Positions 9,252-17,391 of a stretch of DNA of 64,000 bases are shown here, one piece after another. Origin of the DNA: Candidatus Peregrinibacteria bacterium (GTDB taxonomy: Bacteria; Patescibacteriota; Gracilibacteria; UBA1369; JACRIC01); the NCBI GenBank assembly GCA_016188705.1, contig JACPHH010000022.1, forward strand, positions 1-64,000. Direction: 5' to 3'. The notes under the pieces were generated by a model. It did no database searches. It saw only the letters and a list, made by a program, of their open reading frames with translations, and had not been told where the DNA came from. How positions within the stretch are numbered: the first letter of the stretch is position 1; the number at the start of each line of letters is the position of its first letter. The position numbers were made by a program, and so were the translations under genes.

Positions 9252-11549
9252 ATGGAAAATAACAATCCACAGCCAGCAAATAAAAGTGGAACCTCAGCTT
9301 CTGGAGGAACGCAACCCGCCACGGAAATATCTGCGATAAATGGAACGACTCCTGCCACTCAAACATTTACAACAAACGGAGCGGCTCCAGCCACTCAAAC
9401 ATCTACGACAAAAGAAACGACTCCTGCCACGGAAACATCTGCAACAAAAGAAACAGCTCCTGCCACGCAAACATCTGCGACGACCGGAACAGTTTCTCCT
9501 GCTTCTGCGAAAACAGTCAAAAAATCCGTCAATAAAACGCGCACATTCATCGGATGCCTTGCCGGAATTTTCGGGATTTTCATTTTTACATTGCTCAGTA
9601 TCACGCTTATTTTTGTAACGGGTGGTGAAAACAACGCGTTTCTTCAGCTCGTCGGCATCGATATGGTGAGTCTTTACCAATTTCTCATCGACGCGATCAA
9701 TATGACCTTCGGGATGCTCGTTTTCATTACATTCCTCGTTTCCATGATCGGGATTTTCCGTGTTGGCATGATGAAAAAAGACGACAAAATCGGACGCGGA
9801 AAAGGCTTAAAAATGTTTTTTTTCGGACTTATAGCATTCATCATATTTCTCACGATTTGGGTTACCAGTTATATCTATCTTCGTTCCAAGGTGCCGCTTG
9901 CGGCTCGTACTCGAGTTTCGCCCATTGAGACCATGCCGGAAAATACCATTGGACTCACGGCTCCGCTTGCTATCACCTTTGACGCGTCGGGCATTCCGCT
10001 CAGTCAGGCGAAAATACTGCAGTACGAATGGAACTTTGGTGATGGCCAGTCCGCTACGGGAAATCCCACGACGCACATTTATAAAAGTAAAGGGAAAGGA
10101 GGTCTGTATACGGTGATTTTGACTGTAACCTATAATGATTTTAGAACTCAGCAAAACGCTAAAATGCAGTTTGAAAAGGATATTAGTTTCGCGAATGAAA
10201 AAGTGGATGCCGCGTTTACCGTTTCGATCGAGAAAGGACCTGCGCCTTTGATTGTTGATTTTGATGCTTCAGGGAGCATTGATCCTGACGGTGAAATTGT
10301 GGCTTATGATTGGGATTTGGATGAAGACGGCATGTACGATGATTCTACGACGGTAAAAGTTTCAAAAACATTTGAACAAGTCGGAAGCTATAAAATCGCG
10401 CTTCGCGTAACGGATAATAACGGCGAATATGATACTTTTGAAAAAACCATTGAAGTTGAGGCTCCAACGGTGCTTACGGCCGTCATAAAAAATTCAAACA
10501 GCGAAAAAAATTTTTACATCGGTGAAACCTATACATTTGACGGAAGCGAATCTTCGAGCCCCAATGGAATCATTCAAAAATATACATGGAATTTTGGTGA
10601 TGGAACGAATGAGGTAAGCGCCAAAAACGCTTCGCATACTTTTAGTAAATCCGGCACATACAGCGTGACGCTCAAAATAATTGATGAAAAAGGAGCGACT
10701 GGGGAAGCAAGTACTGAAATTACGGTGATAAAGCCTGAAGCGGCTCCGAAAGCTGAAGTTCGTACCGTGCCTGAGTATGATACAGAAAAGGATGGGAGCA
10801 TAAAAATTCAGGGTATAGTACCGCTACGCATCCAGTTTGATGCTTCAAAAAGTATCGATTTGGATAATAATATTGTTGATTATCAATGGGATTTTAATGG
10901 AGATGGAAAAGCCGATGCTTTTGGTCCTCAGGTGGATCATAACTTTGAAACTGCCGGAAAATATCAAATTTCTTTGGTGGTTGTTGACGGCGATGGGCAA
11001 AAAGGAACGTGGAATGCTCTCACGGTAGCGGAAAGTCGTGGTATTTACGCTGAAGTGAAATCAAGTCCTAACTCTGGAATTGCGCCAGTGACTATTGATT
11101 TTGATGCGAGCGGATCGAGTTATGCCGAGAGTGAAATTGTTTCTTATGAATGGGATTTTGGAGATGGAACTCCAAAAAGGATTGGAAATGCGCAAATAAG
11201 CTATCGTTATGAAAAAATCGGCGAATTTACGGCAAAAGTAACCGTGATAGCCTCTGACGGAAAAAAGGCTGAAGCAACGACGAATATTTACATTCGTCCC
11301 GTCGCGCTCAAGGCCTGTTTTGAGGCTAATGTCAAAGAGGGCAAGGCGCCATTGATCGTGACATTTGATCCGCGATGTTCCGAGGGAAGCATTGTGAAAT
11401 ACACATGGCGGGTTGATGAAAAAACCATGAAAGAAAGAGATATTACCTATACTTTTGAAAAGGCGGGAACCTACGAAGTGATTCTTGAAGTCATTGATAA
11501 TGAAAATGTAACTTCCAAATATTTCGATACCGTTACAGTGAAGGAGTAA
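9252..11549 (+). CDS. Membrane-anchored protein with six PKD domains
   Basis: 765 residues. The N-terminus is a Thr/Ala/Pro-rich array of 12-residue repeats (about 15-85, PATQTSTTKET type), followed by three transmembrane helices (about 97-125, 146-170, 187-212) and six PKD domains to the C-terminus. Each PKD has the F-DASGS...Y-WDFGDG core (ITFDASG, VDFDASGS, IQFDASKS, IDFDASGS). These lack the acidic calcium-type loop of the preceding giant, so they are a separate PKD lineage. It lies 42 nt behind that gene and is probably co-transcribed. With three helices, the PKD chain should be outside the cell and the Thr-rich tail inside, if orientation follows the basic loop MMKKDDKIGRGKG. Role probably structural or adhesive. 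Confidence 0.85.
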   Translation: MENNNPQPANKSGTSASGGTQPATEISAINGTTPATQTFTTNGAAPATQTSTTKETTPATETSATKETAPATQTSATTGTVSPASAKTVKKSVNKTRTFIGCLAGIFGIFIFTLLSITLIFVTGGENNAFLQLVGIDMVSLYQFLIDAINMTFGMLVFITFLVSMIGIFRVGMMKKDDKIGRGKGLKMFFFGLIAFIIFLTIWVTSYIYLRSKVPLAARTRVSPIETMPENTIGLTAPLAITFDASGIPLSQAKILQYEWNFGDGQSATGNPTTHIYKSKGKGGLYTVILTVTYNDFRTQQNAKMQFEKDISFANEKVDAAFTVSIEKGPAPLIVDFDASGSIDPDGEIVAYDWDLDEDGMYDDSTTVKVSKTFEQVGSYKIALRVTDNNGEYDTFEKTIEVEAPTVLTAVIKNSNSEKNFYIGETYTFDGSESSSPNGIIQKYTWNFGDGTNEVSAKNASHTFSKSGTYSVTLKIIDEKGATGEASTEITVIKPEAAPKAEVRTVPEYDTEKDGSIKIQGIVPLRIQFDASKSIDLDNNIVDYQWDFNGDGKADAFGPQVDHNFETAGKYQISLVVVDGDGQKGTWNALTVAESRGIYAEVKSSPNSGIAPVTIDFDASGSSYAESEIVSYEWDFGDGTPKRIGNAQISYRYEKIGEFTAKVTVIASDGKKAEATTNIYIRPVALKACFEANVKEGKAPLIVTFDPRCSEGSIVKYTWRVDEKTMKERDITYTFEKAGTYEVILEVIDNENVTSKYFDTVTVKE
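9304..9500. repeat. 36-bp tandem repeat, about five copies, in frame
   Basis: Twelve-residue units such as GAAPATQTSTTK, ETTPATETSATK and ETAPATQTSATT repeat at the N-terminus of the membrane-PKD protein. Copies differ by point changes only, never by frame. Confidence 0.8.
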
Positions 11550-11591
11550 ACGGATACGTTCTGAACCAATTTCATTTCAAAACATTCAATA

Positions 11592-11758
11592 AGGGAAACC
11601 CTGATAAATATGATTTCGTTACGAAAATTGCAAAATTTGAGCGAAAACGCTGAGCGACCGACGAAGGCGTATCAGAAGAAGATACGGCGAGGAGGTCTGA
11701 AGCGTTTGCAGCCGAATTTTGCAATTTGCAGTAGTAAGCATATTTATCAGGGTTTCCT
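11592..11758. repeat. Family A palindrome, long form (copy A2)
   Basis: About 166 bp, 43 nt downstream of the membrane-PKD gene. Outer ends share AAACCCTGATAAATATG, a different sequence from copy A1, and match each other with a single-base length difference. Inner arms share TTGCAAAATT; the centre is GTATC-N8-GATAC. Confidence 0.92.
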
Positions 11759-11789
11759 AAAATAATAACGATAAATAACCATTGAAAAC

Positions 11790-11891
11790 ATGAAAAAAAC
11801 ACGCATCAATAAAGTTATTGTTGGAATAGTCATTGGCATTTTGATACTTTCCGTATTCGCGCCACTCATTTTTTTAATTCCGCAGGCATAA
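11790..11891 (+). CDS. Possible 33-residue membrane peptide
   Basis: ATG 11790 to TAA 11891 encodes a basic start (MKKTRINK) followed by one hydrophobic helix and a short end (IPQA). It follows repeat A2 and has no clear Shine-Dalgarno. The basic-then-hydrophobic layout is typical of small membrane peptides, but a sequence this short can be open by chance. I do not recognise it. Confidence 0.35.
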   Translation: MKKTRINKVIVGIVIGILILSVFAPLIFLIPQA

Positions 11892-11907
11892 TTATTTTTC
11901 TTTATAA

Positions 11908-11940
11908 TTTGGGCAATTTTGCTCATAAAATACTATGCTG
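11908..11940. repeat. Left inverted repeat flanking the IMPase-family gene
   Basis: TTTGGGCAATTTTGC followed by a few differing bases and AAAATACT. The complement lies at 12829-12863. The 3' end of the IMPase gene runs into this copy. Confidence 0.65.
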
Positions 11941-12796
11941 CCAATCTAGTTATGGCTGTGGCTATTTCTCTATTCCCCGCAGCGACAATCAATTCAGGCT
12001 TAAACGGATCAATCCTCTCATTTTGTAAATTAATTACCACGCCACCAGTTTCTTCTAAAAGTAGTTGGGCAGGAATAATATCCCAAGGTGCTTGTTTAAC
12101 TTTTGTGGGGTTATTGTCATGCACAACAGCTGCGATTCTTTGTCGCTGTTCTATTATTTTAGTAACAATTCCTGAATGTGGCACTAACCTTGTTACTAAA
12201 CTAGCGCCTTCAGGAGAACGTAACCTTCTATCAAGCTGCGCAAAAGCAGGAGTTTGCAATCGCTCATCTCCATAATGATTCATATCAATCCAAGCTTTGC
12301 TCAAATCTCGAGTTACTCCGTCAGTAGTTAATCGCTCACCATTTTTAAATGCTCCTCTGCTTTTTTGGGCATAAAACCATTCACCGGTCATTGGAAATAG
12401 AATCACACTCAACTGCGTCTCGAGGCGATCCCTCAAAGCAACCATCACAGAAGTAATATTTTCTCCTGCCTGAAATAAAAAACCAGCCGTCGCGTCTAAT
12501 GGGTCAACAACCCAAAGTCGTTGGCCTTTATCTTTAGTATCTGATGACAATTCCTCCGAGAGAATATCATCATTCGGCCGCGCTTCTTTCAAAACACCTT
12601 GGATGGCAGAGTCGCAATCAGTATCTACTCGGCTAACTAAATCACCAACACCTTTTTCTTCAACATCATGAAGTTTTCCATATCCTTCTCTAACAATTAA
12701 GCCTGCTTTTTGCGCAGCTTGTAAGGCCACAGTCATATCTTCGCCAAGGCTAAATCCGTGATTAGGTATTGTTAAATTTTCGTTCATATTACTCAT
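11933..12796 (-). CDS. Inositol monophosphatase-family phosphatase
   Basis: 287 residues, close to the usual 260-280. Metal-binding motifs of the Mg-dependent, Li-sensitive phosphatase family are present: E81-E82 in SEELSS, D98-P-L-D101-A-T in WVVDPLDATAGF, and WD in APWDIIPAQ near residue 230, followed by EETGGVV. The family removes phosphate from inositol phosphate, PAP/PAPS, fructose-1,6-bisphosphate or histidinol phosphate; the sequence alone does not tell which. The usual G of DPLDGT is A here, as in some CysQ/HisN-like members. It stands alone, opposite in strand to its neighbours, between short inverted repeats (11908-11940 and 12829-12863) and next to a transposase remnant, which suggests acquisition as a cassette. 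Confidence 0.85.
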   Translation of the reverse strand: MSNMNENLTIPNHGFSLGEDMTVALQAAQKAGLIVREGYGKLHDVEEKGVGDLVSRVDTDCDSAIQGVLKEARPNDDILSEELSSDTKDKGQRLWVVDPLDATAGFLFQAGENITSVMVALRDRLETQLSVILFPMTGEWFYAQKSRGAFKNGERLTTDGVTRDLSKAWIDMNHYGDERLQTPAFAQLDRRLRSPEGASLVTRLVPHSGIVTKIIEQRQRIAAVVHDNNPTKVKQAPWDIIPAQLLLEETGGVVINLQNERIDPFKPELIVAAGNREIATAITRLAA

Positions 12797-12828
12797 TTAT
12801 AGGTCTTTCATCATAAACCACCGGCCTA

Positions 12829-12863
12829 TATGCAGCAAGTATTTTCGCAAAATTGCCCAAATA
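12829..12863. repeat. Right inverted repeat flanking the IMPase-family gene
   Basis: AAGTATTTTCGCAAAATTGC runs into CCAAA. It is the complement of 11908-11940, with 15 perfect bp plus a shared AAAATACT block. The pair brackets one gene over about 960 bp. Confidence 0.65.
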
Positions 12864-13059
12864 AAACTCGTTTCGTTCCTTCACTACACCCTTATTTGAC
12901 AGCGGTATGCCCATCGGGCAATATTATACCGCAGTCTAACATCGCAAAGTGTGGGACGTTGTACGCCATAATTTTCAGGGGCTTTATAATTTTGTAAGGG
13001 CTCTGGCTCTTTACTTTCTAAGCGAAATCTTTAATAATCAGCGCTCATAATTTTAGTGT

Positions 13060-13233
13060 ATGTCAGAACGTCTTGAACCAACGGAACGGCCGGAAATGAA
13101 AAACGCATTCGGCCTGCCAATCTATGAAATCAGTGACGTAGTCGTGGACCGCGAAATTGAGGCAGTTATACAAACAGCGGCTAAACGGCTTCGCTCCTTG
13201 CAGTCGCTCCGCCCATATTTGGCGCTGGTGTAG
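13060..13233 (+). CDS. Short hypothetical ORF, 57 residues
   Basis: ATG 13060 to TAG 13233. The first 47 residues read as ordinary soluble protein (MSERLEPTERPEMKNAFGLP, then YEISDVVVD) and the end (LRSLQSLRPYLALV) runs into the transposase remnant on the other strand. It may be the N-terminal stub of a gene broken when the insertion sequence arrived. No family recognised. Confidence 0.35.
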   Translation: MSERLEPTERPEMKNAFGLPIYEISDVVVDREIEAVIQTAAKRLRSLQSLRPYLALV

Positions 13234-13399
13234 CACTGCTCAGTCCTGTGAGCTGACCGAACATAAGAGCAAGAAATTGATCGCGACAATTTATTTTTCT
13301 AATCCTGCTATTTCCATTGAACTTTTCTATACATGCATCAAATTCCCGCCTTGGCACAAAATCCACAATTTGAGAAAAAATATAACGCCCTTCAAACAT
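13181..13399 (-). pseudogene. IS4-family transposase remnant (N-terminal DUF4372-type domain)
   Basis: The first 52 residues (MFEGRYIFSQIVDFVPRREF, then DACIEKFNGN, RDQFLALMFGQLTG) match the conserved start of IS4-group transposases, whose usual text is FSQ..DF.PR..FD..V.K..GN and DQFL.M.FAQLT.RESLRD. After LTG the match stops and the frame ends within 20 residues, so the DDE catalytic domain is gone. The remaining piece is about 12% of a normal transposase. It marks an old insertion at the edge of the 11.8-16.4 kb island. Confidence 0.75.
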
Positions 13400-13691
13400 G
13401 ATATTGAGGATTAAATATTAGTAAAAAAATCCTAATATCAATTCAAGTCGTGTACACGCTAAAACACCTGTTTTTTCTTTATTTTAAGACAAAGAGATGT
13501 TATAAAATATATGCTTAACGCAACACGAGTGTCATGGACGTTAGCTGAAATATTCCTTTTCTTTTCTAGACTAGCGCCCAATTGCTTTAAAAAATTTTTA
13601 AATTTCTTTTTCTTTAATTTATAAAGGGGATAAGTATGTTTTCTCCGCTCCGCTCAGAAAACGATTTATTTACAATTCGATTGAACATTTT
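13400..13691. other. Gene-free stretch upstream of the glycosyltransferase fusion
   Basis: AT-rich sequence. The part nearest the transposase remnant (ACACGCTAAAACACCTG, about 13453-13469) is probably left from the insertion sequence's own upstream end. A small hairpin GTTTTCT...AGAAAAC lies at about 13640-13664, shortly before the fusion gene. No ORF is supported. Confidence 0.4.
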
Positions 13692-15056
13692 ATGATAACA
13701 GTCATTATACCAATTTTAAACGAGGAAAAAACGATTGCAAATGTCGTGCGTTCAATTGAAAAATTTAAACTGGTAGACGATATCATTATCGTTGACGACA
13801 AATCCCTTGATAGGAGCGTTGAATTGGTTAAAGAGCTGAATGTCCGCATTATCACCAGCACAAAACTTGGCAAAGGTGCTTCCATGAGGGATGGAATACT
13901 GGTAGCTAAAAACGATATTATTATCTTCCTTGATGGTGATATTAAAAAATATGCGAGCGGTTTTATTAGTAAAATGGCTGAACCTTTAATAAAAGGCACT
14001 CACGATTTTGTTAAAGCCAACTTTGACCGAGAGGCTGGCAGAGTCACTGAATTAGTGGCCAAACCTTTGTTAAGTTTACTGTTTCCTGAACTAAACAAAT
14101 ATTCACAGCCTTTAAGCGGAATAATTGCTGGCAGAAAAAAATACTTTGAACAAATAACTTTTGAGGATGACTACGGTGTAGACATTGGCATTTTAATAGA
14201 TATGCATCAACTGGGAGTTCGAATGAAAGAAGTTAAAATTGGAAAAATTGAACACAAAATGAAACTGTGGCAAGAACTTAGTGGTATGTCAAAGGCTGTC
14301 TCAAAAGCAATACTAAAACGGGCCACTGGATTAGCTCTCAATCAACTTGAGACCATCAACATTATTCGTGACCAGATGGAATTTGCCATTAAAGAATCAC
14401 TATTAAAGATGAAGAAGATGATAATTTTTGACATGGACAATACGATTTTACTTGGTAGGTTTATCTATGATTTCGCCAACGCCCATGGTTTTACAAAAGA
14501 ACTATCAGAAATTGTCTCCGAAAACGAAGACCCACTGATTAGGACTAAATTGATAGCCAAACTCATGCAGGGCAAGGATATTGGTCAAATAATTGAATTT
14601 ATAGATCAAATGCCAATAGTTGCCGACACTATTGAAACAATAAGCGCTCTAAAAGAGAGAGGTTATGTTGTGGGAATTATTAGCGACAGCTATGATGTGG
14701 TTGCTAACCATATCAAAAACAAAGTGGGGGCGGATTTTTCCCTAGCCAACGAATTGGAATTTTCCGAAAGTAGAGCGACTGGCGAAGTTAAGATACCATC
14801 ATTTTTCATTAAAAATGCCAACAGTGAATGTAAATGTGCCTACTGCAAGAGTAATGCCTTGCTAACGGTTGCGGAAAAATACTCAATACCAATTTCCAAT
14901 ATTATTTCAGTTGGTGATGGCGAGGCCGACGTTTGTATGTTAAAATTCTCGGGTTTAGGAATCGCCTTCTGTTCAGACAATATAGCATTAAAAAAGATCT
15001 CGCATGTTGAAATTAACGAGAAAAAATTCAAGGCAATTCTTGATATCACTTTTTAA
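13692..15056 (+). CDS. Glycosyltransferase family 2 - HAD phosphatase fusion
   Basis: 454 residues in two parts. Residues 1-220 are a GT-A glycosyltransferase: VIIPILNEEKTI, IIIVDDKSLDRS and the metal-binding LDGD motif at 80-83. Residues about 242-454 are a SerB-like HAD phosphatase: FDMDNTIL (motif I), IISDSYD (motif II) and VGDGEAD near 406 (motif III). Fusing a sugar-nucleotide transferase to a phosphatase suggests two-step synthesis through a phosphorylated intermediate, as in glucosyl- or mannosyl-3-phosphoglycerate synthase plus phosphatase; that product is an inference. The HAD cap carries a CKCAYCKS cysteine cluster near 376-383 that could bind metal. It heads a run of four same-strand genes with short gaps. 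Confidence 0.85.
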   Translation: MITVIIPILNEEKTIANVVRSIEKFKLVDDIIIVDDKSLDRSVELVKELNVRIITSTKLGKGASMRDGILVAKNDIIIFLDGDIKKYASGFISKMAEPLIKGTHDFVKANFDREAGRVTELVAKPLLSLLFPELNKYSQPLSGIIAGRKKYFEQITFEDDYGVDIGILIDMHQLGVRMKEVKIGKIEHKMKLWQELSGMSKAVSKAILKRATGLALNQLETINIIRDQMEFAIKESLLKMKKMIIFDMDNTILLGRFIYDFANAHGFTKELSEIVSENEDPLIRTKLIAKLMQGKDIGQIIEFIDQMPIVADTIETISALKERGYVVGIISDSYDVVANHIKNKVGADFSLANELEFSESRATGEVKIPSFFIKNANSECKCAYCKSNALLTVAEKYSIPISNIISVGDGEADVCMLKFSGLGIAFCSDNIALKKISHVEINEKKFKAILDITF

Positions 15057-15068
15057 CATAAATGACAT

Positions 15069-15527
15069 ATGAATCAAAAATTTTTTCTAGCCATAACAAA
15101 CATACTGACACTTTGCTTTATAATTGGTGCGGTTAGTGTATTTCTAGCTAATGACGGTTACTGGATTGGCTTTGTCTTAATTCTATTAGGTATTCTCTGT
15201 TTACTTTCTCTTTTGCCATTTAAAATAAGCTTAAAATCCGTTCAGCCCGATATATTTTTTGGGGTTATAGATAATGGGATATTGGCAATAATGGCTATTT
15301 TTGGTGGTCATTTTGCTGGGGTGACAGGAGCTATTTTAGGTGGAGTTGTAGGCAATGCCATCACAGACGGCATTGCTGGAATATTTGAAGGATATTCTGC
15401 TGAAAAACTAAGATTACAATTGGTTTCAGAAGAAAGAACTATGCTCAAATCGGCTGTCGGGAAAATGGCCGGTTGTCTTTTTGGGGCTGGTGTTATTTTA
15501 GTTATTGCCAATCTCGTAAATTTTTAA
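15069..15527 (+). CDS. Small integral membrane protein, glycine-rich
   Basis: 152 residues, 12 nt after the glycosyltransferase fusion. Two N-terminal helices (about 5-28, 32-50) are followed by a PDIFFGVIDNG motif, a glycine-rich helix (GGHFAGVTGAILGGVVG) and a last helix (about 128-150). The GVIDNG and glycine-rich segments loosely recall VIT/CCC1-type transporters, but the protein is too short and the likeness too weak to name it. Position suggests it works with the fusion enzyme or the methyltransferase after it. Confidence 0.7.
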   Translation: MNQKFFLAITNILTLCFIIGAVSVFLANDGYWIGFVLILLGILCLLSLLPFKISLKSVQPDIFFGVIDNGILAIMAIFGGHFAGVTGAILGGVVGNAITDGIAGIFEGYSAEKLRLQLVSEERTMLKSAVGKMAGCLFGAGVILVIANLVNF

Positions 15528-15578
15528 AAAACATATTTGAGAAATTACAATTTGGATTAAGATAAAATCAATTAAAAA

Positions 15579-16241
15579 ATGCTAAAAAATTCAAAAACTG
15601 ACAAATTAAAGAAAGTAGAAAAGGTGTATTCTTTTTGGGGAAGATTTCCTTCTCTTTATGGTGCGCAAGATGCAATCACATTTTTAGGAAGAGCCAAGAC
15701 TATAAGAAGCCGGGCGGTTAAAAAAATAGGGCTTAAGAAAGGTGACAAAGCCTTAGAAGTTGCTTGTGGTTCTGGCAGAAATTTCACATATTTGGTTAAA
15801 GACATAGGCAAAAATGGTTTTATTCTCGGATTTGACTACAGCCAAGAGATGCTTGATGCCGCAAAACAATTATGTGAACGAAACAGCTGGAATAATATAA
15901 AATTGGTTCAGGGCGATGCGGCACAACTTAAAATAACTGAAAATAATTTTGATGGAGTTGTGAGTGTTCTTGGCATTAGTGCTATCCCGGATTGGGAAAA
16001 GGCACTTAATAGATGTTATGATGTCCTGCATCATGCTGGAAGGTTGGTTGTTTGTGATGCCCGCCTTTTCACCGGGGTTTTAAAAATTCTTAATCCATTG
16101 ATTAGATTAATTTATTCAAAATTTGCCGCATGGGATCCTTCAAAAAATATTCCAGAAAAAATGAAAGAAATTTTTGGGAATGTTGAAGTGGAAAATCTCA
16201 ACTTAGACACATTTTTTATTGCTATATCTGTAAAAAAATAA
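15579..16241 (+). CDS. Class I SAM-dependent methyltransferase
   Basis: 220 residues. The SAM site is clear: ALEVACGSGRNF near 58-69 (motif I), LGFDYSQEMLDAA (motif II, acidic ribose-binding D) and NNFDGVVSVLG (motif III). It is of the UbiE/Methyltransf_11 type that acts on small molecules or lipids; substrate unknown. A C-terminal 60 residues with a hydrophobic stretch (VLKILNPLIRLIY) could touch the membrane. It shares a strand and short gaps with the glycosyltransferase fusion and the mini-protein that follows. Confidence 0.85.
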   Translation: MLKNSKTDKLKKVEKVYSFWGRFPSLYGAQDAITFLGRAKTIRSRAVKKIGLKKGDKALEVACGSGRNFTYLVKDIGKNGFILGFDYSQEMLDAAKQLCERNSWNNIKLVQGDAAQLKITENNFDGVVSVLGISAIPDWEKALNRCYDVLHHAGRLVVCDARLFTGVLKILNPLIRLIYSKFAAWDPSKNIPEKMKEIFGNVEVENLNLDTFFIAISVKK

Positions 16242-16245
16242 ACCT

Positions 16246-16398
16246 ATGACAAGTTACCCTAAAAAAATTTACACCTGCCCCATGCATCCGGAGATACGGA
16301 AAGATATGCCTGGCATATGTCCTGAATGCGGTATGAATCTCATTCCCGAAAAAAAAGAAATAAGAATGGATCATTCTGCGCACAACCCGCAAAACTGA
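16246..16398 (+). CDS. 50-residue heavy-metal-binding-domain mini-protein
   Basis: ATG 16246, TGA 16396-16398, starting 4 nt after the methyltransferase stop. The body YTCPMHPEIRKDMPGICPEC plus GMNLIP is the short metal-binding domain usually found at the N-terminus of CopA/SilP copper ATPases or in CusB-type adaptors, with C11, M13, H14, C26 and C29 as likely ligands. Here it stands alone with a His-containing tail (MDHSAHNPQN). It may be a free copper or silver chaperone, or a fragment split from a lost ATPase. A hairpin terminator follows directly. Confidence 0.85.
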   Translation: MTSYPKKIYTCPMHPEIRKDMPGICPECGMNLIPEKKEIRMDHSAHNPQN

Positions 16399-16401
16399 GA
16401 T

Positions 16402-16434
16402 AAGGGAAATTTCGTGTTGCTAGAAATTTCCCTT
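16402..16434 (+). terminator. Hairpin ending the 13.7-16.4 kb transcript
   Basis: AAGGGAAATTTC and its exact complement separated by 9 nt, 4 nt after the mini-protein stop. The T-run after it is weak (ATTCCCTCATTTC). Confidence 0.6.
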
Positions 16435-16673
16435 ATTCCCTCATTTCAATATTTCCAGACGAATAAAAAAAAGACCTTCCGCTAGGTGTGATATATAAAC
16501 CACGGGCCGAAAGCCTTTTTCATCATTAAGATAGTAATTACGTTTACAAATTGCAAGTTTTTTTCATGGAAAATCTGGAAAACAACCCTTTGCAGAACGA
16601 AAATTCACCGATGATTCGCCGCCTATGCGGAGACAAAGTATTATATCATCGGCAAACTTCGCCAATGCCCGAA

Positions 16674-17261
16674 TTAAATACCAAGAAATGTATTCAGTTT
16701 TTTTTGAGATATTTCACGAATGTCTTGATGAAGACTTTTTCCATGGGCATCCATCGTGACAATGAGAGGAAAATTTTTAACTTCCAAAACCCAAAAAGCT
16801 TCCGGCTCACCAAATTCCTTCAATTTATACACATTTTTGACTCGTTTTACGGACTGAGCAAGCACTTGCGCCGCTCCTCCAACCGCGGCGCAGTACACAG
16901 CCTTTCCTTGAAGTCCCGCGAGGGTTTTTTGACCCATTCCTGCTTTTCCGATGATGAGAGAGATTCCATATTTTTCAATAAGGGTATCCGTGCAGTATTC
17001 AAGTCGACTACTGGTAGTCGGACCCGCGGCAATGATTTCATAATTTTTCCCATTTTTTCGTACAATCGGTCCGCAATGATAGATGACGCCGTTTTGTAAG
17101 GAAAATGGAAATTTTTGATTATTTTCAACACAATTATCAAGTAGAAAAATATGAGCTCTATCTCGCGCTGTAATAACTTCGCCTGAAAGAGAAACCGTAT
17201 CCCCCGCGTGAAGTTTGAGAACCGTGGAGCGAGTAAGAGGTGTTATAAGTTTATGATGCAT
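16674..17261 (-). CDS. Fumarate hydratase class I, beta subunit
   Basis: 195 residues from the start chosen here (MHHKLITPL). The frame opens at 17282, but those seven extra codons lie in a family A fragment, so the inner ATG fits the family better. Conserved text: L.AGD.V.LSG, ARDRAH, GVIYHCGPI, AAGPTTSSRLE, KAGM and AVYCAAVGGAAQVLA, with SRLE contacting substrate in the family. With the alpha subunit it hydrates fumarate to malate. It lies downstream of the alpha gene on the same strand, 130 nt apart, the gap holding the repeat fragment at 17271-17324. Confidence 0.88.
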   Translation of the reverse strand: MHHKLITPLTRSTVLKLHAGDTVSLSGEVITARDRAHIFLLDNCVENNQKFPFSLQNGVIYHCGPIVRKNGKNYEIIAAGPTTSSRLEYCTDTLIEKYGISLIIGKAGMGQKTLAGLQGKAVYCAAVGGAAQVLAQSVKRVKNVYKLKEFGEPEAFWVLEVKNFPLIVTMDAHGKSLHQDIREISQKKLNTFLGI

Positions 17262-17270
17262 GGTAAAAAA

Positions 17271-17324
17271 TTTGTAGCCCATTTTATAAATTGCAGTAGA
17301 TGGTACGTTTTTCAGAGGTTCCTT
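17271..17324. repeat. Family A fragment: right arm only (A9)
   Basis: TTGTAGCCC, then ATTGCAGTAG, then GTTTTTCAGAGGTTCCTT, matching the right half of the copy at 21344-21509. The left half is missing. It sits between the two fumarase subunit genes and touches the beta subunit start. Confidence 0.8.
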
Positions 17325-17391
17325 AAAACGACTTAGGTTGAGATGTTCAATAATTTAAGCTTTATTTCGGTTATGATGAAAAATAAATTTT

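Noticed and set aside
16551-17099. 182-residue plus-strand frame
   Set aside because: It lies antisense to the fumarase beta subunit with well-conserved motifs; its own translation has no family-like segments.
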